DNA of 34,596 nucleotides from Paracoccaceae bacterium (GCA_013139635.1 WTAL01000245.1:1-34596); one strand, 5' to 3'. Numbered from the stretch's first letter, positions 1 through 8,679 are shown. Program-made: numbers and translations. The notes: generated by a model not told the origin, from the sequence alone.

Positions 1-1883
1 CCGCCAGCGCGCATAAAATCCGGCACCGTATAGCGCCCCGGCCCCATGATAAGCGCGTTCACCTGATGGGTGGGGAGTAGGAATGAATTTGATGTGGCAA
101 TGGCGACCGTAAGGGCAAACACCGCCGGATTGGCCCCTGCATGCAGCGCAATACTAATGGCCAGCGGCACCAGCAGCACCGTGGCCCCGACATTGGACAT
201 CACCAAAGTAAAAGCCGTGGCTAAAATAGCGATCACCAGTTGCAGCACCCAGATTTCCACATCTCCAACCACATAAAGCACGCGGTCGGCGATCCATTCG
301 GCCGTGCCGCTGGTCTCCACCGCTTTACCAAACGGAATAAGGCTGGCCAGCAAAAATACGGTTTTCCAGCTGACCGAGGCATAGGCCTCTTCGGGGTCGA
401 GCACGCCGCTGATGATGATCCCGAGCGCGCCCACCATCAGTGCCACCGATAGCCGCAAATCTGTGAGCAGCACCAAAGCCATAGCGATGCCAAAAAAGGT
501 AAGCGCGTGCAAAACTTTATGGGTGCGAACTTCTTCTTGTGGATAGTCGCTGGTAATGACCACGTTTTGGCCGGTGTGGAAGTCTTGCAAGCTTTGCCAG
601 TCAGCAAATATCACCACGGTATCTCCAGCAAGAAACTCCATGCTACGCACGTCTTCGCCTTCACGAATGGTTTTGCCGTTCCGAATAATACTCAGCGTGG
701 AAACCCCGTGTAGCTCGCGCAGGCGAATGGTGCGGGCGGATTCACCAACCATTTTAGAGGTTGGGGAGATAACAGCTTCGGCCAAACCAGCTGAGGAGGC
801 GGACATAACCTCGGAAAACAGATCTAGCTCTGGCTTTAGGGTCAGCTTATAGGCTTTGCAAAAAACCTCGATGCATTCACGCTCGCCAATCACGGCCAAA
901 TGATCGCCGCCCGCGACCTCAAGGCTTGCCGGCACACCGCGCGTAGTAAGCCGCACCTTTTTGCCCGAGGTGATGCCAACCGTGCGCACATGAAATAGGG
1001 TTTCGTAGCTATCCAGTATATTGCCCACCAAGCGGTTTCCGGTGGGCACGTAAACCTCGGCAATGATGTAATCGATGCCGTAATCATCCAGTAAATGGGT
1101 CTCTAACCCGCCTCTTTGTTCGGGCTGGTCAGTGCCTTTGGGCAGCACCAGTGGGCCAAAAACCACAAAGTAAAGAATGCCAGAAAGCACCAGCGCAATG
1201 CCAATCGGGGTCACGTCAAATAGCCCATAGGTGCTCACCTGCTGCTCGGGAGGCAGGCTTTCATTGGCGAGGATAATCAGATCATTCAGCAGAATAAGCG
1301 GGCTGGAGCCCACCATGGTGACGGTGCCGCCTAAAATAGCGCAAAATCCCATCGGCATTAACAGTCGCGAAACGGAAATATTTGAACGCAGTGAAATGCG
1401 CTTGATGACCGGTAGGAATAAAGCCGCTGCGCCCACATTTTGCATAAAGCCCGAGATACCGCCGACCGTGCCGGATACCAAAGGAATGATCCGCTTTTCA
1501 TTGGTTCCGCCGATTTTAACCAAAAACCGCGCGACCGAATTCATGGCCCCGGTTTTGTCTAACCCCGCCCCAAGGATCATCACGGCAATAATTGAAATTA
1601 CGGCGTTGGAGGAAAAACCGTCAAAAAGTTCGTTGATCTCGACTAGCCCTTCATCTAGCCCCATAATCGGTGCTGCCAGTGTGGTGAGGCCCAGCATCAC
1701 CAAAATGGTGAGCGCAGCGACATCAATGGGGATGATCTCAAAGGAAAATAGAAAGACAGCCAGCAGCAAAAGCGAAAGCACCCAAGCAACCTCGATGCTT
1801 GGAGCAATGCTGGTGAGCGCCCAGCCGAGCAAGAGAAAACAAAGCGCCGCACCACCAACTATCAACCCGCGATATCGCTTCAT
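1..1883 (-). CDS. SLC13/DASS-family permease with probable TrkA-C (RCK_C) domains, C-terminus cut off by the window edge
   Basis: Reverse frame open from ATG at 1883 to the window edge (missing from the ORF track because no stop is in the window). Translation begins MKRYRGLIVGGAALCFLLLGWALTSIAPSIEVAWVLSLLLLAVFLFSFEIIPIDVAALTILVMLGLTT... and contains SSNAVISIIAVMILGAGLDKTG and GFMQNVGAAALFLPVI, typical of this permease family. Confidence 0.85.
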   Translation of the reverse strand, partial: MKRYRGLIVGGAALCFLLLGWALTSIAPSIEVAWVLSLLLLAVFLFSFEIIPIDVAALTILVMLGLTTLAAPIMGLDEGLVEINELFDGFSSNAVISIIAVMILGAGLDKTGAMNSVARFLVKIGGTNEKRIIPLVSGTVGGISGFMQNVGAAALFLPVIKRISLRSNISVSRLLMPMGFCAILGGTVTMVGSSPLILLNDLIILANESLPPEQQVSTYGLFDVTPIGIALVLSGILYFVVFGPLVLPKGTDQPEQRGGLETHLLDDYGIDYIIAEVYVPTGNRLVGNILDSYETLFHVRTVGITSGKKVRLTTRGVPASLEVAGGDHLAVIGERECIEVFCKAYKLTLKPELDLFSEVMSASSAGLAEAVISPTSKMVGESARTIRLRELHGVSTLSIIRNGKTIREGEDVRSMEFLAGDTVVIFADWQSLQDFHTGQNVVITSDYPQEEVRTHKVLHALTFFGIAMALVLLTDLRLSVALMVGALGIIISGVLDPEEAYASVSWKTVFLLASLIPFGKAVETSGTAEWIADRVLYVVGDVEIWVLQLVIAILATAFTLVMSNVGATVLLVPLAISIALHAGANPAVFALTVAIATSNSFLLPTHQVNALIMGPGRYTVPDFMRAG

Positions 1884-2027
1884 ATTCTTCCCCAATTCTT
1901 ACATGTTTCACCAATTGTCATGAAGCTTTGTATGAAAATGGTTTTTTTACAAGAAGTTTACGTGGATTTTGGTTTTCAAAATGGGCCGGTGTTGGCAAAA
2001 TATCTCAATTTACCCCATCAATACAGC

Positions 2028-2050
2028 GCAGAAACCCCGCAAGGGGCTGC
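2028..2050. terminator. Hairpin between the sulfotransferase and permease genes (GCAG-AAA-CCCC-GCAA-GGGG-CTGC)
   Basis: 4-bp stem, AAA bulge, CCCC/GGGG stem with GCAA tetraloop; on the minus strand followed by TTTCTGC. Weak U tract. Confidence 0.4.
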
Positions 2051-2127
2051 TTTAGGAACGGATAAGGGCGGCAGATCAAGGAAGGGCTATTTACGCGTGT
2101 AGAATTTTTGACCAATGGATTCAGTTT

Positions 2128-2946
2128 TTATGGCGCGCTGTTCTCATCGGGTTGCGTTATTATATCGGGGTAGTTCAAAGCTGCGGAATCATAGGGCCAA
2201 TAGGCAGTGCTATTTGATTCCGTGGGGCAGTGAATGTCAGATTGCCACGCGGATTTTGGCACGGCCAGTTCCGTTAAACACCGATGAATGCGGTCTTTGT
2301 TGCGTAACGTGCCCCGTTCGCGGGTCTGTTGGGTTGAGCGCTTATAAACCTTGCTGACGATTTTTGTTTTCCCAAGGAAATCCGCGATTTTTTGGCCCGG
2401 GTCGGCCTCGCGGATATAGTTCAAGACCAACAGGTCATCGGGGCGGTCCCGAAAATAGTCCAGCACCTGCTGATGGTAGTGATTACGTTCCTCAATCCAG
2501 TGCTTAACAGCGAAATCTGTCCGGTCCCATTTCGAATGAATCTGTGTTGACTTTTTTTCTTTTGATAGTCGGATGTGCTCTAGTCGGCTATCAATCCACT
2601 CATCCAGATCCCGAATATTTAGGATAAATTTCGAGTTTTTAAAACGCCTGTCCAGAGCGGTAAAGTCATCAGGCGGGCCGTCGGTAAAGCATTGATATTT
2701 TAAGAATACAAAGGTGCGTTTTGTGTCCCGCCAATGGGTATTATGGGCAGAAAGCATGCCTAGCTTTTGGAACACCTCATGAATCGAAGAGGTGGCGGTT
2801 TTGTTAAACCCTATGGCAAACACTTTGCGGTGACCCGTTGAAATACCAAGCAGCATCAGCGCTGATTTCGCTATAACTAGTAGCCTGCGCAAGCGATCGT
2901 ACGCTGTGCGCCAGCTCAGGTTGAATCCTCTGTTTTTATCGCCCAA
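2128..2946 (-). CDS. Sulfotransferase family protein
   Basis: KVFAIGFNKTATSSIHEVFQKLGM resembles the 5'-PAPS-binding loop; FKNSKFILNIRDLDEWIDSRLEH and later DDLLVLNYIREADPGQKIADFLG match the sulfotransferase layout. Confidence 0.8.
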   Translation of the reverse strand: MGDKNRGFNLSWRTAYDRLRRLLVIAKSALMLLGISTGHRKVFAIGFNKTATSSIHEVFQKLGMLSAHNTHWRDTKRTFVFLKYQCFTDGPPDDFTALDRRFKNSKFILNIRDLDEWIDSRLEHIRLSKEKKSTQIHSKWDRTDFAVKHWIEERNHYHQQVLDYFRDRPDDLLVLNYIREADPGQKIADFLGKTKIVSKVYKRSTQQTRERGTLRNKDRIHRCLTELAVPKSAWQSDIHCPTESNSTAYWPYDSAALNYPDIITQPDENSAP

Positions 2947-2994
2947 ATTCGTGGCTCCGTCTGCAAGCTTGGCGTTAATCAGAAGTGCAAAACC

Positions 2995-3762
2995 CTATAT
3001 TTTAGATATCAGGTTTCCGGTCATCGCAGGCACGCGTTTAAGGATATCAGCACTGCCATAAGGCGCGTTCACCAGCAGCAAGCCGCTGCCTGTCATGCCC
3101 TCGCCGTCTTTCAGGTTAAAGCCTACTTCATGGCGGGTGAAATTCAGTTTTAGCCCCGAAATCAGCTCTGCATGGCGGCCCTCGGCCAGAATTGGATACC
3201 AGATCATCACCGTGGCTTCGGGCCATTTGGCCATCAGCTTATGGGTAAATTCGGCCACCTGTTCATATTCGGTTTTCACCTCGTATGAGGGGTCTACCAG
3301 CACCAACCCTTTGCGGGGTTTAGGCGGAGAAAGCGAGAGTATGCCCTCGTAGCCATCTCGATGGTGAACACTGGTGTGCTCGGTGCGCAGCGCCCGGCGC
3401 AGCGCGCCAAATTCGGCGGGGTGCAGCTCCATCAGGTGCAGGCGGTCTTGCTCACGTAGCAAGGTTTGCGCGATCAGCGGAGAGCCGGGGTAAGCGGCCT
3501 CGCCAAACCGCGCGCGGGTGGTTTGCAGGGCGGTGGCCAGCGGGCTATCGGGCAAGGTGATCGCCTCAATGCCTTCAGCGGCCTCACCGGTTTTTAGCGA
3601 TTCCGGCGCGCTTAGGTCATAGCGGCCCCGGCCCGCGTGGGTTTCCATATAGGAAATGCCGCGGGCTTTTCGGGTGAGCAGGGCCAAGAGCTCGGCCAGC
3701 ACAAGATGCTTGTGTAGGTCGGCTGGGTTTCCGGCGTGATAGGCGTGTTGATAAGATAACAT
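2995..3762 (-). CDS. rlmJ: 23S rRNA (adenine(2030)-N(6))-methyltransferase RlmJ
   Basis: MLSYQHAYHAGNPADLHKHLVLAELL... METHAGRGRYDL ... LVDPSYE; diagnostic RlmJ/YhiR motifs. Confidence 0.93.
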   Translation of the reverse strand: MLSYQHAYHAGNPADLHKHLVLAELLALLTRKARGISYMETHAGRGRYDLSAPESLKTGEAAEGIEAITLPDSPLATALQTTRARFGEAAYPGSPLIAQTLLREQDRLHLMELHPAEFGALRRALRTEHTSVHHRDGYEGILSLSPPKPRKGLVLVDPSYEVKTEYEQVAEFTHKLMAKWPEATVMIWYPILAEGRHAELISGLKLNFTRHEVGFNLKDGEGMTGSGLLLVNAPYGSADILKRVPAMTGNLISKI

Positions 3763-4168
3763 GTGGCTGTGATAGCGGTTGATCAGTGCTCAGTTCAAGC
3801 GATATTCTGGTTTTTGTGTCATGGTGGCGCGGCAATTGGAAGTGGTTGGGGTCATTTGTGCGATTTACGCATAAAGATGAATGGAAATGCAACCTATTGG
3901 CACATGGAAACTACTAACCTAGGTAAATAAATTCCCTCCCCCGTGAAAAGACACGCAATCGCAACGCATTACACGAGTTTTGGTGGCTCAAACCGACGCT
4001 CAAGTTGGCCGTGATATCAGCGGTTGCATCGCGTTTTTGGCCCGCGCCCATGCTGCCATCAACGCCCATTTTGCGCCTCGCCCGGAAAATGTGCCGCAGG
4101 GGGTTTTCGACTCCCTTCAAAGCCCTTATGTAATGCCTGACTGAAACACTCATAAAAGGGGTATATCC

Positions 4169-4702
4169 ATGCATGTAGGCTTTAAACTTCCTTCCGTAAC
4201 TTTCCACACGCGGGTGCGCGACGAAAGCATCGGCGGTGACAATCCGTTTAAGTGGGAAGACAAAACCACAAATGATTTCTTTAAAGGCAAGCGGGTTATT
4301 CTGTTTTCCCTTCCAGGCGCGTTCACCCCAACTTGCTCCACCTACCAGCTTCCGGGCTATGAAAATGGCGCGGCTGATTTCGCCGCCGAGGGCATTGACG
4401 ATATCTACGTGATGTCTGTGAATGATACCTTTGTGATGAACAAATGGTCGTGGGATCAAGAGCTGAAAAACGTTAAAGTTATCCCTGACGGCGCCGGCGT
4501 ATTTACCCGCCAAATGGGCATGCTGGTTGATAAATCAAACATCGGCTTTGGCATGCGCAGCTGGCGCTATGCGGCCATCATCAACGATGGCGTGGTCGAA
4601 GCTTGGTTCCAAGAGCCGGGCCTTGCTGACAACCACGGTGATGACCCTTACGGCGAAAGCTCGCCAGAGACCGTGATGACATGGCTCAAAGCCAATAAGT
4701 AA
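4169..4702 (+). CDS. Peroxiredoxin (Prx5/redoxin type)
   Basis: GKRVILFSLPGAFTPTCSTYQLPGYE active-site motif; full-length 177 aa. Confidence 0.93.
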   Translation: MHVGFKLPSVTFHTRVRDESIGGDNPFKWEDKTTNDFFKGKRVILFSLPGAFTPTCSTYQLPGYENGAADFAAEGIDDIYVMSVNDTFVMNKWSWDQELKNVKVIPDGAGVFTRQMGMLVDKSNIGFGMRSWRYAAIINDGVVEAWFQEPGLADNHGDDPYGESSPETVMTWLKANK

Positions 4703-4709
4703 AATAATC

Positions 4710-4736
4710 GCGCGGGGCCAAGGCTCCGCGCTTTTT
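4710..4736 (+). terminator. Intrinsic terminator after the peroxiredoxin gene
   Basis: GCGCGGGG-CCAAGG-CTCCGCGC followed by TTTTT. Confidence 0.8.
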
Positions 4737-4750
4737 ATATGGAGGGCGCC

Positions 4751-5146
4751 ATGGTTGGCCTCATTCTAGGCGTGCTGCTGCTTTACGGAATTCAAACCTA
4801 CCTGCCTGCGATGATCATGTCCCGCTCGCTCGGGGGTAAGGTGTTGCGCCATGGGGGTGGCCCGCGTGACGAGGCCCTGCCGCTCACGGTTAATGCAAGC
4901 CGTGCCAAGCGCGCCGTGGCCAATATGAACGAGGCCATGATGGTTTTCCTGCCGCTGGCGCTGCTGGCCGTGCATTTTGGCCTGAATAGCGGGCTGGCAT
5001 GGTGGGGCGCGCTGGTGTTTTTGCTGGCGCGCGCCGCCTACGTTCCCGCTTATATTACTGCTATCGGCCTTACCCGCTCAATCGTCTGGACGCTTGGGCA
5101 TGTGGGGCTGGCTATGATGGCGGTGGCTGTTATTCAAAACACCTAA
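4751..5146 (+). CDS. MAPEG family membrane protein
   Basis: RHGGGPRDEALPLTVNASRAKRAVANMNEAMMVFLPLALLAV and four hydrophobic segments. Start moved from 4739 to 4751 because GGAGG lies at 4741-4745. Confidence 0.75.
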   Translation: MVGLILGVLLLYGIQTYLPAMIMSRSLGGKVLRHGGGPRDEALPLTVNASRAKRAVANMNEAMMVFLPLALLAVHFGLNSGLAWWGALVFLLARAAYVPAYITAIGLTRSIVWTLGHVGLAMMAVAVIQNT

Positions 5147-5155
5147 GGAGAGGCG

Positions 5156-5551
5156 ATGTTGGAAGGTGAAATAAACCCGGATTGCACGAGCACAGAAGCC
5201 GATATGCTGGCGCTGGGGCTAACGCCTTTGTCTGCCGAGGCATTGGCGGCAAAGATTGTTGGCAAAACGGTGTATGGCGACTTTGGCTATATGTTCAAAT
5301 ACGTGATGACAGTTGACAGTGACGGCCGCTTAGAGGGTAAAAATAACGCGAGCGCACATACCTTTGGCCATTGGGTTATTAACCCTGAAACAGGCGAGAT
5401 GTCCGTTGCGTGGCAAGCCGGCTGGGTGGCCTCCACAACGCGGGTTTATGAAGTGGGTGGCAGCTTGAAGCTATATGAAACCAGCACGGGCCGTTGGGCA
5501 ACCTCGCTACATAGGCTTGAAGACGGCACAAAACGCCCGCTCTCAGTTTAG
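5156..5551 (+). CDS. Conserved-looking hypothetical protein (131 aa)
   Basis: Complete ORF preceded by AAGGAGAGGCG; overlaps the 3' end of the convergent enoyl-CoA hydratase gene by 4 nt. Family not recognised with confidence. Confidence 0.7.
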   Translation: MLEGEINPDCTSTEADMLALGLTPLSAEALAAKIVGKTVYGDFGYMFKYVMTVDSDGRLEGKNNASAHTFGHWVINPETGEMSVAWQAGWVASTTRVYEVGGSLKLYETSTGRWATSLHRLEDGTKRPLSV

Positions 5552-6378
5552 TGTTTATCTTTCATGCCGCGCACTTTGCTTAAATCATCAAAGGTGGTTT
5601 TTTCGCCATTGGCGCGCGCCATAACTGCTTTTTGAATATCCGCTGGATTCCAAATTAGAGCTTGGGTCATGCGTGCATGCGTAAGGGCATCGGCCGTAGA
5701 ATGATCACGCGCATAGGTGATGGCGGCTTTTGAGCCAGCTATCGCGAGCGGGGCTTTGGTGGCAATGCGCTCGGCGGCCTGCATAGCGGCGTCCAGTACG
5801 GCCTCTGCATCTGCCTCAACAGCGTTGATAAACCCAACAGCATGGCCGCGCTCGGCGTTCAGCGTGCTGCCAAAATAAGCCAATTCGCGCACCACACCTT
5901 CGGGCATAAGCTTGGGCAAGCGTTGCAGGCTGCCAAGGTCTGCCATCATGCCGATATTGGTTTCCTCAACTCTGAAATATGCATCCTTGGCCGCGATGCG
6001 CAAATCACAAGCAGATACAAGATCAAGCCCGCCACCAATACAGGCCCCGTGGATGGCAGCGATCACCGGAAAGCGGGCGGCTTCAAGGCAGCTTAAGGTA
6101 TCTTGCAGGTGCTGAATGAAGGCGGGAAAGGCTTCGCGGGAAATTGGTGTGTCGGTGGTTGGAATCCCGCTGGCAAACATCGAAATATCCATGCCCGAGC
6201 AAAAGTTCTTGCCCGCTCCCGAAATCACCAAAGCCCGCGTTTTTCCGCTTTGGGAAAGCTCAAGGATTGCGAGCCTGAAATCAGCCCAAAACTCCGCGCC
6301 CATAGCATTAGATTTTTCCGGCGTACAAAACCGTAAATGGGCAATGCCACCAGATTGGGTGAGGTTAAAAGCTGCCAT
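5548..6378 (-). CDS. Enoyl-CoA hydratase/isomerase (crotonase) family protein
   Basis: AAIHGACIGGGLDLVSACDLRIAAKDAYFRVEETNIGMMADLGSLQRLPKL: crotonase signature. Confidence 0.92.
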   Translation of the reverse strand: MAAFNLTQSGGIAHLRFCTPEKSNAMGAEFWADFRLAILELSQSGKTRALVISGAGKNFCSGMDISMFASGIPTTDTPISREAFPAFIQHLQDTLSCLEAARFPVIAAIHGACIGGGLDLVSACDLRIAAKDAYFRVEETNIGMMADLGSLQRLPKLMPEGVVRELAYFGSTLNAERGHAVGFINAVEADAEAVLDAAMQAAERIATKAPLAIAGSKAAITYARDHSTADALTHARMTQALIWNPADIQKAVMARANGEKTTFDDLSKVRGMKDKH

Positions 6379-6467
6379 AAGTTACAATCCTTTTGTCTAA
6401 ATATGGTTTGGTGCTATTGTATTTTTGGCTGTTTGCAAACCCGTTGCGGAAAGCAAGCTAACCGCGC

Positions 6468-6495
6468 TTGACTCTCCCTTTTAAACCACTATAAC
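6468..6495 (+). promoter_or_regulatory. Candidate sigma70-type promoter for rpsD
   Basis: TTGACT, 16-nt spacer, TATAAC; about 125 nt upstream of the GTG start. Confidence 0.55.
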
Positions 6496-6505
6496 CCGCC
6501 CATCC

Positions 6506-6621
6506 GGTGCTGCAAGGCTCCGGTGATTTTGGTGTTTGTGGACCCCGCAAGGGGAAACCTGTCACTCGGCTAATAATGGTCGGGTAAGGAAAGCACCTTT
6601 CAAACCTGAAAGGATCCAGCC
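6506..6621 (+). promoter_or_regulatory. Structured 5' leader of rpsD, candidate autogenous regulatory RNA
   Basis: GGTGCT(6506-6511)/AGCACC(6592-6597); CCCC-GCAA-GGGG (6543-6554); ACTCGGC(6564-6570)/GTCGGGT(6579-6585); CCTTTCA-AACC-TGAAAGG (6596-6613) covering the Shine-Dalgarno. Confidence 0.5.
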
Positions 6622-7242
6622 GTGACTAAACGTACAGCTGCCAAGTATAAAATTGACCGCCGCATGGGCGAAAACATTTGGGGCCGCCCCAAATCTCCCG
6701 TAAATCGCCGTGAATATGGCCCGGGCCAGCACGGCCAAGGCCGTAAGCAAAAGCTTTCTGACTTCGGCACGCAGCTGCGCGCCAAGCAAAAGCTTAAGGG
6801 CTATTATGGCGACGTAACGGAAAAGCAATTCCGCCGCATTTATGCCGATGCCGAGCGCATCAAGGGCGATACAGGTGCAAACCTGATCGGCTTGCTAGAG
6901 CGCCGTTTGGACGCGGTTATTTACCGTGCCAAGTTTGTGCCAACCGTATTTGCCGCGCGCCAGTTCGTAAACCACGGCCACGTGACTGTGAACGGCAAAA
7001 AGGTGAACATCGCCTCCTACCGCGTAAACGAGGGTGACGTGATCGCCGTGCGTGAAAAATCCCGCCAGATGGGCCTTGTGATTGAAGCTATCGCTTCTGC
7101 CGAGCGCGACACACCTGAGTACATGAATGTGGACCACAGCAAGCTGACGTGTGAATTTTTGCGCACACCTACGCTTTCGGATGTGCCTTACCCAGTGGTT
7201 ATGGAACCAAATCTGGTGGTGGAATTCTACGCGAAGAACTAA
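6622..7242 (+). CDS. rpsD: 30S ribosomal protein S4
   Basis: [39 protein letters not shown]... [26 protein letters not shown] (S4 domain); GTG start. Confidence 0.98.
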   Translation: MTKRTAAKYKIDRRMGENIWGRPKSPVNRREYGPGQHGQGRKQKLSDFGTQLRAKQKLKGYYGDVTEKQFRRIYADAERIKGDTGANLIGLLERRLDAVIYRAKFVPTVFAARQFVNHGHVTVNGKKVNIASYRVNEGDVIAVREKSRQMGLVIEAIASAERDTPEYMNVDHSKLTCEFLRTPTLSDVPYPVVMEPNLVVEFYAKN

Positions 7243-7261
7243 GGTTTTTCGTATTTCAAAG

Positions 7262-7295
7262 AAAAGGGGCTGCACTTTGGTGTGGCCCTTTTTTT
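7262..7295 (+). terminator. Intrinsic terminator after rpsD
   Basis: AAAAGGGGCTGCAC-TTTG-GTGTGGCCCTTTTTTT hairpin plus U tract. Confidence 0.75.
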
Positions 7296-7339
7296 GTGTC
7301 TGCGCCTACGGCGCAGACTTGGCCTCGCTGCGCTCGGCA

Positions 7340-7439
7340 GCGGCGCGTCTGGCATTGGTGTGCTTTGGAGTATTGTGCGCGCGCCGGGCTGGTAGAATTG
7401 CGCCTAGGGTCAAATATTTGAGTATTTATGCAGAAAAGA
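7340..7439 (+). repeat. Dispersed intergenic repeat, copy A
   Basis: Blocks GCGGCGCG - 32 nt - CGCGCCGGGCTG - 25 nt - TTTGAGTATTTATGCAGAAAAGA; same block order as copy B at 34171-34264. Confidence 0.65.
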
Positions 7440-7478
7440 ATTAGTGTGTAGCTTTCAGTAAGTACCGGTTTCGCAGCG

Positions 7479-7526
7479 CGGCGCGGGAACAACACTCGCC
7501 AAGCCATACAGCGCCAGACGCGCCGC
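7479..7526 (-). repeat. Dispersed intergenic repeat, partial inverted copy C
   Basis: Reverse complement GCGGCGCGTCTGGCGCTGTATGGCTTGGCGAGTGTTGTTCCCGCGCCG... shares a 14-nt perfect match with copy A (7340-7353 vs 7513-7526). CGCGCCGCGCTG (extending to 7474) is identical to copy B. Confidence 0.6.
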
Positions 7527-7591
7527 CATGGCGTCGCACACGCATTTTTCCCGAAGGGAAAAAGCCGCCCGCAGGGCGTATGCGGCGGTAA

Positions 7592-7912
7592 CTATGTGAA
7601 ATACTGTACCGTATAAAGCACGGCCATACCGCCAAAAATTGCCCCCAGCACTGAGCGGGTAAGCCCGCCGATGGCCAAGGCAGTGAGCGCGGCGAGTGAG
7701 CGCGCAAGATCTGCTGAGCCACCCGTGGCTTCGGGCCACACCACCAAAGGGGCGACCAGCCCCGGCAGTACGGCCACGGGAACATAGCGCAGGTGGCGGG
7801 TTAGCCAGTTCGGCAGATCTCGCCCGCCCAGTAAGCCTAGAAAGGAAAACCGGATCAGGAAGGTGCCGATGCCGAGCGCAATAATGGTGATCCAAATCGA
7901 AAAGTCACTCAT
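7592..7912 (-). CDS. azlD: AzlD family branched-chain amino acid transport protein
   Basis: ALGIGTFLIRFSFLGLLGGRDLPNWLTRHLRYVPVAVLPGLVAP; 106 aa, next to azlC. Confidence 0.88.
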   Translation of the reverse strand: MSDFSIWITIIALGIGTFLIRFSFLGLLGGRDLPNWLTRHLRYVPVAVLPGLVAPLVVWPEATGGSADLARSLAALTALAIGGLTRSVLGAIFGGMAVLYTVQYFT

Positions 7913-8610
7913 GCCTTGGCCTCCAGACGTTTTTCTATCGCGGCGCCGGTTATCATTGCCAGCAAGGCTGCAATCATTAAGCCGCTATTATACGGCAGCC
8001 ATGCCAGCACTAGCGCTACACTTACCGAAACAAACGCCGCTGAAATTTGCGGCAGGCTCCGCAGGGCGGGGGCGACAATGGCGATGAAGGTGATCGGCAC
8101 CGCGAAATCCAGTGCGTATTCGGGCGGAATGGCTTTGCCGGCCACCGCCCCCACATAGGTAAAGCCATACCAAAGCGGCGCAATCGGAGATACCGAACCA
8201 AAGAAATACACCAGCTTTTCCGGCAAAGGCCGCGCGGGGGCCTTCTCGAATTCGGCAACCGAAATCGCATAGCTTTGGTCCACCAGAAAATACGCCACCA
8301 AGGCGCGCTTGCCCAAGCTGGCCTTGCCCAAATGCGGCGTGAGCGAGGCCGAATACATCGCCATGCGCATATTCACCGCCAGCCCCGTAAGAATAGCCAC
8401 GAATGTTGGCGCGTTGTCTGAAAGCAGCTGCAACGCCGCAAATTGCGAGGCGCCAGCAATGACCAACACCGTCATCGCCATGGTTTGCACAATATCCAGC
8501 CCGGCCTCTGTTGCCACCACGCCAAAAAGCAGCCCAAACGGGGCCACCACAAGCACAAAGGGTACCCCTGCCCGAAAACCTTGCCAATATGCGCGGCCCA
8601 TGCTGGACAT
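7909..8610 (-). CDS. azlC: AzlC family ABC-type permease
   Basis: FRAGVPFVLVVAPFGLLFGVVATEAGLD ... VIAGASQFAALQLL; overlaps azlD by 4 nt. Confidence 0.9.
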   Translation of the reverse strand: MSSMGRAYWQGFRAGVPFVLVVAPFGLLFGVVATEAGLDIVQTMAMTVLVIAGASQFAALQLLSDNAPTFVAILTGLAVNMRMAMYSASLTPHLGKASLGKRALVAYFLVDQSYAISVAEFEKAPARPLPEKLVYFFGSVSPIAPLWYGFTYVGAVAGKAIPPEYALDFAVPITFIAIVAPALRSLPQISAAFVSVSVALVLAWLPYNSGLMIAALLAMITGAAIEKRLEAKA

Positions 8611-8679
8611 CCCCTGCTTATCGTTGCACCTTTACGGCAATAGCGCACCTTGCGCTGAAACAAAAATCACGAGTTTTGA

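Noticed and set aside
1231-1923. 230-aa plus-strand ORF
   Set aside because: Shadow of the minus-strand permease, whose translation is clearly a membrane transporter.
3914-4513. 199-aa minus-strand ORF overlapping peroxiredoxin
   Set aside because: Largely antisense to an unambiguous peroxiredoxin gene; no domain seen.
2035-6554. Identical CCCCGCAAGGGG hairpins at 2035-2046 and 6543-6554 as members of one RNA family
   Set aside because: The flanks are unrelated; a C4/G4 stem with a GCAA tetraloop is a common stable hairpin.
7441-7895. Overlapping minus-strand ORFs spanning azlD and its 3' flank
   Set aside because: Alternate-frame readings of azlD plus the repeat-derived sequence; not independent genes.
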